The translations under genes were made by a program, and so were the position numbers. The notes beneath the pieces are model-generated. The model saw only the letters and a program-made list of their open reading frames with translations, ran no database searches and was not told the DNA's origin. Of a DNA stretch of 32,563 nucleotides, positions 7,573 to 14,838 are shown in pieces. Each line of letters opens with the position of its first letter. The first letter of the stretch is position 1. This DNA is from Actinomyces israelii DSM 43320 (GTDB lineage: Bacteria > Actinomycetota > Actinomycetes > Actinomycetales > Actinomycetaceae): the NCBI RefSeq assembly GCF_000711965.1, contig NZ_JONS01000022.1, forward strand, positions 1 through 32,563. The letters are read 5' to 3'.

Positions 7573-9054
7573 CTACGCGCCCGAGCCGGTAAAGAGGGCG
7601 TCGAGCCGGCGGCGTGTCCCCCGCGCCCACGCGCTCGTTGAAACCACGCCTAGGGCCACGATCACCAGCCCGAGAACCGCGGCGAGCCAGAACACGGGGT
7701 GGCTCGCCGAGATGAGGCGGGCGTCGTCGGTGCCTGTGACCAGGCCGGCCACCGCCACGCCGAGGGCCACCCCCACCTGGCGCGAGGCCGAGGCGATCCC
7801 CGAGGCCGCACCCGCCTGTGACAGCGGCAGCCCCGCCACCGCCGTCGTCGTAATGGGCGGGTTGACGAAGCCGAGCCCGACTCCCAGCACCATGAAGGCG
7901 GCGATGAGGTACCAGGCCGGGGTCCCGCTGCGAATCAGCGCCAGCAAGACGCCGGTCACCGCGATCGCCGCGCCGCCGATGACCAGGGGCGGCCGGGTGC
8001 CGCGGCGGCCCACCAGCCGCCCCGACGTCGGCGAGCTGAGCGCCAGCACCGCCGCCATCGGCAGGATGAGCGCTCCCGTCGTGAGCGCCGAGTAGCCGAA
8101 GGGCCCCTGCAGCAGCAGCGAGATGAGGAAGAGGAATCCGCCCTGGACGGTGAAGACCGCCACCGCGATGAGTACCGAGGAGCTGAAGGCGGCCGAGCGG
8201 AAGAAGCGCAGGTCGATCAGCGGCTCCGCGACCCGCCGCTCCACGGCGATGAAGAGCACCAGGGCCACTGCGGCGAGCGCGGCCGCCGCGAGCACGGGCG
8301 CGGAGGACCAGCCGCTGTCCGGGCCCTCGATGAGGGCGCCGACCGTCCCCGCCAGGAGCACCATCATGAGCAGCTGGCCGGCCAGGTCGAACCGGCGGGG
8401 GTGCGCGGAGCGGGACTCCGGGACGAACAGCGCCGTCCCCGCGAGCGCGGCCAGGCACACCGGGACGCTCAGCCAGAAGTTCGCCTCCCACCCGAAGGCG
8501 TCGGTCAGCAGCCCGCCGATGAGCGGCCCGAGCCCGAGCGACAGGCCCGTGACCGCACCCCAGACGCCGATCGCGGCGGCCCGCCTCGCCGGGTCGGTGT
8601 AGGTCGCCGAGATGATCGACAGGGCGACCGGCGTCAGCAGCGCCCCGCCCACGGCCTGCAGGCCGCGGCCCGCAATGAGCCAGGTGATCGTGGGCGCCAG
8701 GGCGCACAGGGCCGAGGTCGCGGCGAACAGGGCCAGGCCCGTCATGAAGGCCCGCTTGCGCCCGAAGCGGTCGGCCATCGAGCCGCTGACCATCAGGAGG
8801 GTGGCGATCATGAGGGTGTAGGCGTCCACCACCCACTGCAGCTGGGTCGTCGAGGCGCCCAGGTCCGCGCGGATGACCGGCAGGGCCACATTGATCAGGG
8901 CCGCGTTCATGGAGGAGATGAACAGCGCCGTGCAGCAGGTGACCAGGACGACGGCGGGGCGCACGGTCCGGCCCCTGACCGTGAGGGGCGCGCCGGGGGC
9001 GGGCTTCTGCGTGTCGGGCGCGCCGGCGGCGGGCGGGGTGCTGGGCGTGCTCAT
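7573..9054 (-). CDS. MFS transporter, DHA2 drug:proton antiporter type (14 helices)
   Basis: A 493-residue membrane exporter of the EmrB/QacA (DHA2) group of the major facilitator superfamily. After a short Pro/Ala-rich cytosolic leader, about 14 hydrophobic helices follow. MFS motif A is GSMADRFGRKR between helices 2 and 3, and the motif C region is GPLIGGLLTDAFGWEANFW, whose end is typical of the DHA2 group. Such proteins usually expel drugs, dyes or toxic metabolites using the proton gradient; the substrate cannot be predicted. ATG 9054 is preceded by GAGGAG. A nested 43-nt hairpin (9107-9149) lies 53 bp upstream in the leader or promoter and may control expression. It is transcribed away from the PH-domain gene. 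Confidence 0.92.
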   Translation of the reverse strand: MSTPSTPPAAGAPDTQKPAPGAPLTVRGRTVRPAVVLVTCCTALFISSMNAALINVALPVIRADLGASTTQLQWVVDAYTLMIATLLMVSGSMADRFGRKRAFMTGLALFAATSALCALAPTITWLIAGRGLQAVGGALLTPVALSIISATYTDPARRAAAIGVWGAVTGLSLGLGPLIGGLLTDAFGWEANFWLSVPVCLAALAGTALFVPESRSAHPRRFDLAGQLLMMVLLAGTVGALIEGPDSGWSSAPVLAAAALAAVALVLFIAVERRVAEPLIDLRFFRSAAFSSSVLIAVAVFTVQGGFLFLISLLLQGPFGYSALTTGALILPMAAVLALSSPTSGRLVGRRGTRPPLVIGGAAIAVTGVLLALIRSGTPAWYLIAAFMVLGVGLGFVNPPITTTAVAGLPLSQAGAASGIASASRQVGVALGVAVAGLVTGTDDARLISASHPVFWLAAVLGLVIVALGVVSTSAWARGTRRRLDALFTGSGA

Positions 9055-9106
9055 CGAGGCTCCTCATCCGTGGGGCGGTGGGTTCGACGGCGGCGCCCGT
9101 CACGCG

Positions 9107-9149
9107 TGAGCACCCGCAGCCGGACGCTACGCGTCGCTGCGGGTGCTCA
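9107..9149. promoter_or_regulatory. Nested perfect hairpin upstream of the MFS gene
   Basis: The outer arms TGAGCACCCGCAGC (9107-9120) and 9136-9149 are exact reverse complements. Inside them, GACGC (9123-9127) pairs with GCGTC (9131-9135) around a TAC loop, leaving only a 2-nt bulge. It lies between the divergent MFS and PH-domain genes, closer to the MFS start. There is no T-run, so it is not a classical terminator. An operator for a dimeric repressor or a leader hairpin are both possible. Confidence 0.7.
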
Positions 9150-9196
9150 TGAGCAGTCTACGCCTGCTGCGCGCGGTGCGGCGGCCGGGCGCCCCG

Positions 9197-9255
9197 GACC
9201 GATCTCGGTGCGGAGACCTACCGATCTCGAGCCGGAGCTGACCGACCTCGGCGGC
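9197..9255 (+). repeat. 22-nt intergenic repeat array (three units)
   Basis: Units start at 9197, 9219 and 9241, each 22 nt apart; the third is degenerate (ACCGACCTCGGCGG). It lies just upstream of the PH-domain gene, so any promoter of that gene overlaps or abuts the array. Confidence 0.85.
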
Positions 9256-9297
9256 GCACCGTGAAGAGCCGTCAGCTCCGGCGAGTCATGGCACGAT

Positions 9298-9816
9298 ATG
9301 CCTATGGCTCTGTCGAAGAAGCTGCTCAGCCGCGACGAGGTCGTGGTGCGGCACATGCACACCCACATCAAGCTCCTCCTGTGGAGGATCATTCTCGAGG
9401 TCGTGCTGCTCGTGGCCGGCGTCGTCGGCTCGGTGCTGGCTCCGGCCTCGTGGTCCCCCTGGAGCCTGATCGGCATCTGGGCGGTGGTGCTGGTGGTGAG
9501 CGTGCCGCTGCTCATCGTGCCGTGGCTGCAGTGGTACACCCACACCTACACGGTCACCACCAAGCGCATTATCACCCGCTCCGGCGTCCTCAAGCGGGTG
9601 GGCCACGACCTCCCGCTGACCCGGATCTCCGACATCCAGCTGGACAAGGATCTCACCGACCGCTTCTTCGGCTGCGGCACCCTCGCGCTGCAGACCTCGG
9701 CCGACGACCCGCTCCTCCTGCACGACGTGCCCCACGTGGAGGTGGTGCAGGTCGAGATCTCCAACCTGCTCTTCAACGACGTCCAGGGAGCCATCGACGC
9801 CGACCCCCGCAGCTGA
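9298..9816 (+). CDS. PH-domain (bPH2/YdbS-like) membrane protein
   Basis: A 172-residue protein with two hydrophobic helices (about 28-48 and 56-75), followed by a bacterial PH-like domain. The stretch YTVTTKRIITRSGVL (about 84-98) and LPLTRISDIQLDKDLTDRFFGCGTL match the conserved strands of the bPH2 (former DUF304) family. The family is common in actinobacteria and its function is unclear; membrane localisation is expected. Start ATG 9298; ATG 9304 two codons downstream gives MALSKKLL, a typical beginning for this family, and is a real alternative. No strong ribosome site is visible, so a short-leader or leaderless message is possible. It converges with ahpD. Confidence 0.88.
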   Translation: MPMALSKKLLSRDEVVVRHMHTHIKLLLWRIILEVVLLVAGVVGSVLAPASWSPWSLIGIWAVVLVVSVPLLIVPWLQWYTHTYTVTTKRIITRSGVLKRVGHDLPLTRISDIQLDKDLTDRFFGCGTLALQTSADDPLLLHDVPHVEVVQVEISNLLFNDVQGAIDADPRS

Positions 9817-9867
9817 ACCGGCAGCAGGTGCGCGGGCCGATGCGCCCGGAAGGCCGGTAGTCCCGCG

Positions 9868-10398
9868 TCACCCCAGGGTCTCGACGACGCCGATCGCCTG
9901 GGCGACGCCCTGGATGGTCGCGGCGATGCGCACGGCCTCCCACACCTGCTCGGTGGTCAGGCCCTCGGCGCGCGCAGTGGCGTCGTGGGAGGAGACGCAC
10001 TTCTCGCAGCCGTTGATGGCGGACACCGTCAGGATCCACAGCTCGAAGTCGACCTTCTCGACCCCGCCGGCCGAGCCGATGATGTTCATGCGCAGGCCCA
10101 CGCGCTCGTTGTCGTAGTCGCCGCCCAGGAAGTGGCGGGTGCGGTAGGCGACGTTGTTCATTGCCGTGATCGCGGCGGCGCCGAGCGCGGCGGAGCGGGC
10201 CTGCTCGCTCAGGTGATCGCGGGCCTCCTCAGCGACCTGCACCAGGACGGACTCGTTGCGGGTGGCGGCGGCCGCGGCCAGGAAGGCGCCCCACTGCTGC
10301 TGCTCGGTCAGCGTGGTGGCGCGGGTGAGGCTGGACAGGTTCAGCGAGAGGTCCTTGGCCCAGTCGGGCAGGGCGGAGCGCAGGGTGGCGATGGTCAT
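9868..10398 (-). CDS. ahpD: Alkyl hydroperoxide reductase AhpD-type protein
   Basis: A 176-residue carboxymuconolactone-decarboxylase-fold protein that in mycobacteria passes electrons from the dihydrolipoamide system to AhpC. The redox centre is clear: E119, C131, C134 and H138 in the pattern E-x11-CEKCVSSH, matching the positions known in Mycobacterium tuberculosis AhpD almost one for one. AAGGAA lies upstream of ATG 10398. It follows ahpC on the same strand after 110 bp, so the two are probably co-transcribed from the ahpC promoter. It acts in the cytosol against organic peroxides and peroxynitrite. Confidence 0.95.
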   Translation of the reverse strand: MTIATLRSALPDWAKDLSLNLSSLTRATTLTEQQQWGAFLAAAAATRNESVLVQVAEEARDHLSEQARSAALGAAAITAMNNVAYRTRHFLGGDYDNERVGLRMNIIGSAGGVEKVDFELWILTVSAINGCEKCVSSHDATARAEGLTTEQVWEAVRIAATIQGVAQAIGVVETLG

Positions 10399-10508
10399 GC
10401 GTATTCCTTACGTGAGGTTGTGGGTGGTGGTCTGTCAATGGGCCCGACGGCGGTGCCGGCGGTGCCCGGGTCGTGCTCGGGGCCGTGGTGGGCGGGCCGG
10501 TGTCCGAG

Positions 10509-11090
10509 TCAGCCCTTCATCTCGGACAGGGCGTCGATGGTGGCGGCGCCGGCCTTCCAGTTGCAGGCGCACAGCTCGTCGGACTGGAGGGCGTCGAGCT
10601 GGCGCAGGACCTCCTCGGTGTTGCGGCCCACGCTGCCGGCGTCCACGCAGACGAACTGGATGGTGTTGCTCGGGTCCACGAGGAAGGTGGCGCGGTCGCA
10701 CACGCCGTCGCGGTTCAGGACGCCCAGGGCGCTCACGAGCTCGCGCTTGAGGTCGGCCGCCATGGGGAAGGGCAGACCCTGGAGGGCCTCGTGGCTGCGG
10801 CGCCAGGCGTAGTGGGTGTACTCGTTGTCGGTGGAGACGCCCACCACCTCGCAGTCGCGGTCCTTGAACTCCTCGTACAGGTCGCCGAAGGCGGCGATCT
10901 CGGTGGGGCACACGAAGGTGAAGTCCTTGGGCCAGAAGAAGATCACGCGCCAGGTGCCCTCGGGCACGGCGGAGGAGACGGTGGTGAAGTAGTCCTCGGG
11001 CCTGTCCGCGGCGACGTCCTTGAGGTTGCCGGGGACGACGGCGGTGAGCTCGTAGTCGGGGAACTGGTCGCCAATGGTGAGAACGGGCAT
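10509..11090 (-). CDS. ahpC: Alkyl hydroperoxide reductase AhpC (2-Cys peroxiredoxin, mycobacterial type)
   Basis: A 193-residue peroxiredoxin that reduces hydrogen peroxide, alkyl peroxides and peroxynitrite. The peroxidatic cysteine is C61 in FTFVCPTE. Near the C-terminus C174 and C176 (in LCACNW) give the three-cysteine arrangement of mycobacterial AhpC, which is recycled by AhpD rather than AhpF. That fits the adjacent ahpD and the absence of ahpF. ATG 11090 has a strong AGGAGG site upstream; the frame stays open further upstream but without family similarity. An OxyR-like palindrome lies 60-100 bp upstream. No oxyR gene is in the window. Confidence 0.96.
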   Translation of the reverse strand: MPVLTIGDQFPDYELTAVVPGNLKDVAADRPEDYFTTVSSAVPEGTWRVIFFWPKDFTFVCPTEIAAFGDLYEEFKDRDCEVVGVSTDNEYTHYAWRRSHEALQGLPFPMAADLKRELVSALGVLNRDGVCDRATFLVDPSNTIQFVCVDAGSVGRNTEEVLRQLDALQSDELCACNWKAGAATIDALSEMKG

Positions 11091-11150
11091 GTGTGCTGCC
11101 TCCTGAGGTGGTCGGTCGTCGGTCTGTGCGCATGCACCACGGTAGAACCA

Positions 11151-11187
11151 ATAGGCGATAATTTCCAACAACCTATTCTTGATAGGT
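11151..11187. promoter_or_regulatory. OxyR-like operator candidate upstream of ahpC
   Basis: ACCTAT (11171-11176) and ATAGGT (11182-11187) form a perfect inverted repeat with a 5-bp spacer, and a third half-site ATAGG lies at 11151-11155. Alternating ATAG/CTAT half-sites are the hallmark of LysR-type OxyR sites, though the spacing here is not identical to the E. coli consensus. The surrounding stretch is clearly AT-richer than the genome average and sits where the ahpC promoter should be. The regulator is inferred, not seen. Confidence 0.45.
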
Positions 11188-11319
11188 GCAGAAGAACAAG
11201 TTATGGCGCCGCCGTTCTCCCCATGCCTCGCGGCGCCGGCCGGCGTCAGTCCTTGTGGGGCGCGCGGCGGAATGGCGGGGTCGTCGGCGTGTTGCCCCGT
11301 CGCCACGGCCGGTCACGGC

Positions 11320-11469
11320 GGCGCGCCCCTGCGCGCCCGGCCGGGCCCCCATATTTCGCGCAGTGGGGGATCATGCCCGGGGCGCGCCCCTGCGCGCCCG
11401 GCCGGGCCGACCTCTTCACGCCCGCATTCGCGTGGATGCCCGGCGCGCCCCTGCGCGCCCGGCCGGGCC
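11320..11469. repeat. Three identical 28-bp repeats at exact 61-bp spacing (CRISPR-like geometry)
   Basis: The unit beginning GGCGCGCCCCTGCGCGCC occurs at 11320-11347, 11381-11408 and 11442-11469 with 28 of 28 bases identical. The two intervening segments are each 33 bp, differ from each other and are less GC-rich. A 28-bp repeat with a 61-bp period is the geometry of type I-E CRISPR arrays. Against this, the sequence does not resemble the usual I-E repeat, the unit is GC-only palindromic filler, only three copies exist, and no cas gene is nearby. A minisatellite is an equally fair reading. Confidence 0.75.
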
Positions 11470-11538
11470 CGACGACCTCGTGCACGAGCCGCGCAAGCCT
11501 TGCGCGCCTGACGCGTACACGTTCTGAAGGGGAGCCGC

Positions 11539-11927
11539 ATGCGACTGAGCGCCCTCGAGCAGATCCCCTTCGCGGGCCGGACGCCCCGCCGGGCCGTTGA
11601 GGACACTGAGGACATTGAGGATACGGTCCGCCTGGCCCGCGGCCTGGAGGACAGCGGCTACCACCGCTTCTGGCTGGCCGAGCGCCACAGCACCAGCGCC
11701 TTCGCCTCCAGCGCCCCCGACCTGCTCATCATGCACATGCTGGACGCGACCGACCGCATCCGCGCGGGCTCCGGCGGCATCATGGCGATGCACTACGGCT
11801 CGCTGCAGGTCGCCGAGCGCCTCGCCACCCTGACACCCTCTTCCCCGGACGCGTAGACCTGGGGCTGGGCCGCGCGCCCGGCGGGCTGAGCCGGCGCGGG
11901 CGCCGCACCGCTACGGTCATCCCATGA
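11539..11927 (+). pseudogene. Broken luciferase-like (LLM) flavin monooxygenase fragment
   Basis: The first frame (ATG 11539, AAGGGGAG upstream) encodes an N-terminus typical of LLM-class oxidoreductases: MRLSALEQIPF, then GYHRFWLAERHS, SSAPDLL, and IRAGSGGIMAMHYGSLQVAE. It stops at 11854-11856. At about 11832-11840 the family sequence continues in another frame as LFPGRVDLGLGRAPGG, ending at TGA 11925-11927. So a frameshift plus loss of the last two thirds (family length about 330-350 residues) has destroyed the gene. The stop in the shifted frame overlaps the ATG of the next gene as ATGA. The remnant would lack the flavin-binding barrel and is unlikely to work. Confidence 0.85.
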
Positions 11928-13588
11928 GCGCACCGTCCCCGCCCTCGACCCCGCCGCCCGTCGCCACGGCGGAGCAGGCCTGCGCCCTGCGCGAGGACCT
12001 GACGGCCAGCGGCTGGGGCGTGGAGTCCACCCGGCGCCTCCTGGGGCCGGTCGCCGACGACGCCCTGCGCCGTGAGATCCGTCTGCCCGCCCTGCGCGCC
12101 GTCCGCGCGGCCCTGGCCGACAGCCGCGCCACCGGCGCCGCCCCGTCCCCGGTCGCGGTGCTCACCGCCCTGTTCATGCTCGGCGAGCCCGTCGGGGCCG
12201 ACGAGCTCGATGCCGCCCTGCCGCGCACTGGCGCCGGTGGCGCGCTGGCCATGGGCCTCGTCCGCCCCGCCGGGGCCGGTGGGCCCGACGCCGCGGCCCC
12301 GTCGTCGTGCCCCGGGCCACGCCCCGCCGTCTTGCGCACCGCCGTCGACCTGCGCCCCCACGAGGCGGTCGACGACACCGGCGACGTGCGCTGGTGGATC
12401 GCCTCCGACATCGGCGAGCTCACCACCGGCCACGAGCTCGCCCCCGACCACGTCCTGGGCATCGGCGGAGCGGGCCTGACCCTGGCGGGCCTGACCCCGC
12501 GCGCCCCCGTCGCCGCCGCCCTGGACCTGGGCTGCGGCTGCGGCATCCAGACCCTCTACCTCCTGCGCCACGCCGACCGCGTCACCGCCACCGACATCTC
12601 CGCGCGCGCCCTGGCCTTCACCGCCTTCAACGCCGCCCTGGCCGGCACCGGCCCCGACCGCCTGGAGCTGGTCCGCGGCTCCCTCCTGGAGCCCCTGGCC
12701 GGCCGCGACTTCGACCTGATCGCCACCAACCCGCCCTTCGTCCTGACCCCGCCCGCCGTGCGCGAGGCCGGCCTGCCGCTCATGGAGTACCGCGACGCCG
12801 GCACCCCGGTGCTGCCCGCCCTCGTGCCCGCCGTCGGCGAGCACCTGCGCCCCGGCGGCACCGCCGTCATGCTCGGCAACTGGGAGCACCACCGCGGGCA
12901 CGACTGGCGCGAGCGCGTGCGCGCCTGGCTGCCGGACGACCTCGACGCCTGGGTCGTCCAGCGCGAGCGGCAGGACCCGGTGGAGTACGCCGCCATGTGG
13001 CTGCGCGACGGCGGCACCGCCCCCGAGCGCGACGAGGCCGCCTTCAACGCCCGGCTCGGCGCCTGGATTGACGACTTCGCCGCCCGCGGCATCGAGGCGG
13101 TCGGCCTGGGCTACCTCATCGTGCACCGCCCCGGCCCCGACGACGGCGGACGCGAGCCCTGGCGAGTGCTGGAGGAGGTGGGCGCCGCCCCCTCCGGGCC
13201 GCTGGGGGAGCACGTGGCGCAGGTCATCGCCGCGCGCAGCCGCCTGGCGGCCATGAGCGACGACGACGTGGCCGCGCTGCATCCCGTCGTCGCCCCCGAC
13301 GTCACCCAGGAGCGCCACCTGCGCCCCGGCGCGAGCGACCCGACCGTCATCCTCATCCGCCAGGGCGGCGGCCTGGGCCGCACGGTGCGGGCCGACACCG
13401 CGCTCGCGGCGCTGGTGGACGTCGCCGACGGCGAGCTCAGCGTAGCCCAGATCGCGGGCGCGGTGGCCGCACTCACAGGGCTGACGGGCCTGACGGGGCC
13501 GGCGGGCGCCGAGGCCGAGGCGCTGCGGGCCGACCTCGTGGCGGCGACACGCGCGCTCGCGGGCGACGGCTTCCTCACGCTTCGATAA
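11924..13588 (+). CDS. Class I SAM-dependent methyltransferase (small/RsmC-PrmC-like, with flanking actinobacterial domains)
   Basis: A 554-residue protein. An N-terminal helical region (about 20-120) precedes a Rossmann methyltransferase core with motif I DLGCGCGIQTLYL (about 201-213) and motif IV NPPF (269-272). NPPF/NPPY is typical of enzymes methylating glutamine side-chain amides or exocyclic base amines. The C-terminal 200 residues form an extra domain seen in actinobacterial relatives, ending in a helical stretch with a TGLTGLTG repeat. The substrate (rRNA, DNA or a protein) cannot be told from sequence. ATG 11924 overlaps the stop of the broken LLM gene; an isolated ribosome site is not obvious. 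It is followed by a gap and the PAP2 gene on the same strand. Confidence 0.88.
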   Translation: MSAPSPPSTPPPVATAEQACALREDLTASGWGVESTRRLLGPVADDALRREIRLPALRAVRAALADSRATGAAPSPVAVLTALFMLGEPVGADELDAALPRTGAGGALAMGLVRPAGAGGPDAAAPSSCPGPRPAVLRTAVDLRPHEAVDDTGDVRWWIASDIGELTTGHELAPDHVLGIGGAGLTLAGLTPRAPVAAALDLGCGCGIQTLYLLRHADRVTATDISARALAFTAFNAALAGTGPDRLELVRGSLLEPLAGRDFDLIATNPPFVLTPPAVREAGLPLMEYRDAGTPVLPALVPAVGEHLRPGGTAVMLGNWEHHRGHDWRERVRAWLPDDLDAWVVQRERQDPVEYAAMWLRDGGTAPERDEAAFNARLGAWIDDFAARGIEAVGLGYLIVHRPGPDDGGREPWRVLEEVGAAPSGPLGEHVAQVIAARSRLAAMSDDDVAALHPVVAPDVTQERHLRPGASDPTVILIRQGGGLGRTVRADTALAALVDVADGELSVAQIAGAVAALTGLTGLTGPAGAEAEALRADLVAATRALAGDGFLTLR

Positions 13589-13797
13589 CGTTTTCCTGAT
13601 ATTTCTCTGACCTCGCGGTCGGCGCCCGCTGCGGGCGGCCGCGGCGCGGAATCAGCGCCCGCTCCCCGGACCGGGCGCGCTCGCGCCGGCGGCCGCGCGA
13701 CCGGGCGGGCCGTCGAGGGAACTGTGTGGTGGACGTCGTACCCGGGGGAGTGAGATAGCGCGCCGACACACCCAGGATCGGCTCCTACGATCTGCCG

Positions 13798-14751
13798 GTG
13801 ACCTTCTTCCGCCCGCTCGCGCACAGCCCTGCCAGGCGACTGCGCCTGCGCGGGGCGCTGCTCGCGGTGGTCTGCCTGGGGATGATCCTCGGCCTGTGGG
13901 GCGTCTTCGTCCTGTCCCGCAGGGGCCAGGAGCTGGAGGCGGCCGCGCTGAAGGGGTCCGAGATCGGCGCGCACTACATCAGCGCCCTGGCCCACACCGT
14001 GCTCTCGGTGGTCTCCATCCAGGCCGCGGCGGCGCTGGTCGGCATCATTCTGCTCATCGGCCTGCTGCGCAGGAGCCATCGGCGGGCGGTGTGGGCCGTC
14101 ATCGCCGTGGTGGGGTCGAACCTGTCCGCCCAGGCCCTGAAGTACTCGATCCTGTGGCGGCCGGACTACAGCATCTCCGCGCGCTGGGACAACGCCAACA
14201 CCCTGCCCTCGGGCCACACGACCATGGCGACCTCGGCCGCCGTCGCCCTCATCCTGCTGTCGGGCAGGAGGTGGCGGGCGCTGTCTGCCTGGGCGGGGGC
14301 GCTGTTCGCCATCGCCATGGGCTACTCCACCCTCGTGTGTCAGTGGCACCGCCCCTCCGACGTGATGACCGCCGTCCTCCTGCCCGTGGCCTGGGGCGCT
14401 CTGGCGGTGGCCGGGGGAGTGTGGGACTCGACCTTCTACGGCGCCCCGCAGGGAAGGGCCGGGGACGCCGGGGAGGGCTCCGACGACGCCGCGCGCCGCC
14501 CACCGCCGCTGCCGCGCCTGCGGGCCCAGAAGACCGGCAACACCCTGCTCGCGGTGCTCGGCGCGGTCAGCACGCTGGCGGCGGTCCTCCTGGGCGTCTG
14601 GGTCTGGATGAGGATCGATGCGCTGGCGACCCGCCGCGTGCTCTTCGCCTCCTACGCCACCGGGTCGGCCGCCGTCGTGGGAATCACCTGCCTGGCGATG
14701 GCGGCCCTGGTGGACCTGACCGACTGGGGGACGGCGCGGCACAGGCTCTGA
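13798..14751 (+). CDS. PAP2-superfamily membrane phosphatase
   Basis: A 317-residue integral membrane protein with about seven hydrophobic helices. The three PAP2 signature motifs are present: KYSILWRPD (K-x5-RP), LPSGHT (PSGH), and CQWHRPSD (H-x3-D with the catalytic His). Such enzymes dephosphorylate lipid pyrophosphates or phosphatidic acid at the outer membrane face, for example undecaprenyl pyrophosphate in cell-wall recycling. The specific substrate is inferred only. The SR normally found before the motif-3 His is replaced by CQ-W. GTG 13798 was chosen because it begins the conserved sequence; no strong ribosome site is seen. It converges with the histidine kinase gene, with a 22-nt repeat array between. 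Confidence 0.88.
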   Translation: MTFFRPLAHSPARRLRLRGALLAVVCLGMILGLWGVFVLSRRGQELEAAALKGSEIGAHYISALAHTVLSVVSIQAAAALVGIILLIGLLRRSHRRAVWAVIAVVGSNLSAQALKYSILWRPDYSISARWDNANTLPSGHTTMATSAAVALILLSGRRWRALSAWAGALFAIAMGYSTLVCQWHRPSDVMTAVLLPVAWGALAVAGGVWDSTFYGAPQGRAGDAGEGSDDAARRPPPLPRLRAQKTGNTLLAVLGAVSTLAAVLLGVWVWMRIDALATRRVLFASYATGSAAVVGITCLAMAALVDLTDWGTARHRL

Positions 14752-14793
14752 CGCAGGGCCGGGCCGCGCGCAGCCGTCGCGGATGCTGCGCGA

Positions 14794-14830
14794 ACCGATC
14801 TCGGCGCGGAGCTCGACCGATCTCGGCGGC
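14794..14830 (+). repeat. 22-nt intergenic repeat array (about 1.7 units)
   Basis: Units start at 14794 and 14816 (ACCGATCTCGGCGCGGAG, then ACCGATCTCGGCGG). It lies between the convergent PAP2 and histidine kinase genes, where it could serve both 3' ends. Confidence 0.85.
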
Positions 14831-14838
14831 CGACGGTT

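Noticed and set aside
11091-11306. Upstream extension of AhpC
   Set aside because: The AhpC family starts at MPVLTIGD with AGGAGG before it; the extension covers the operator region.
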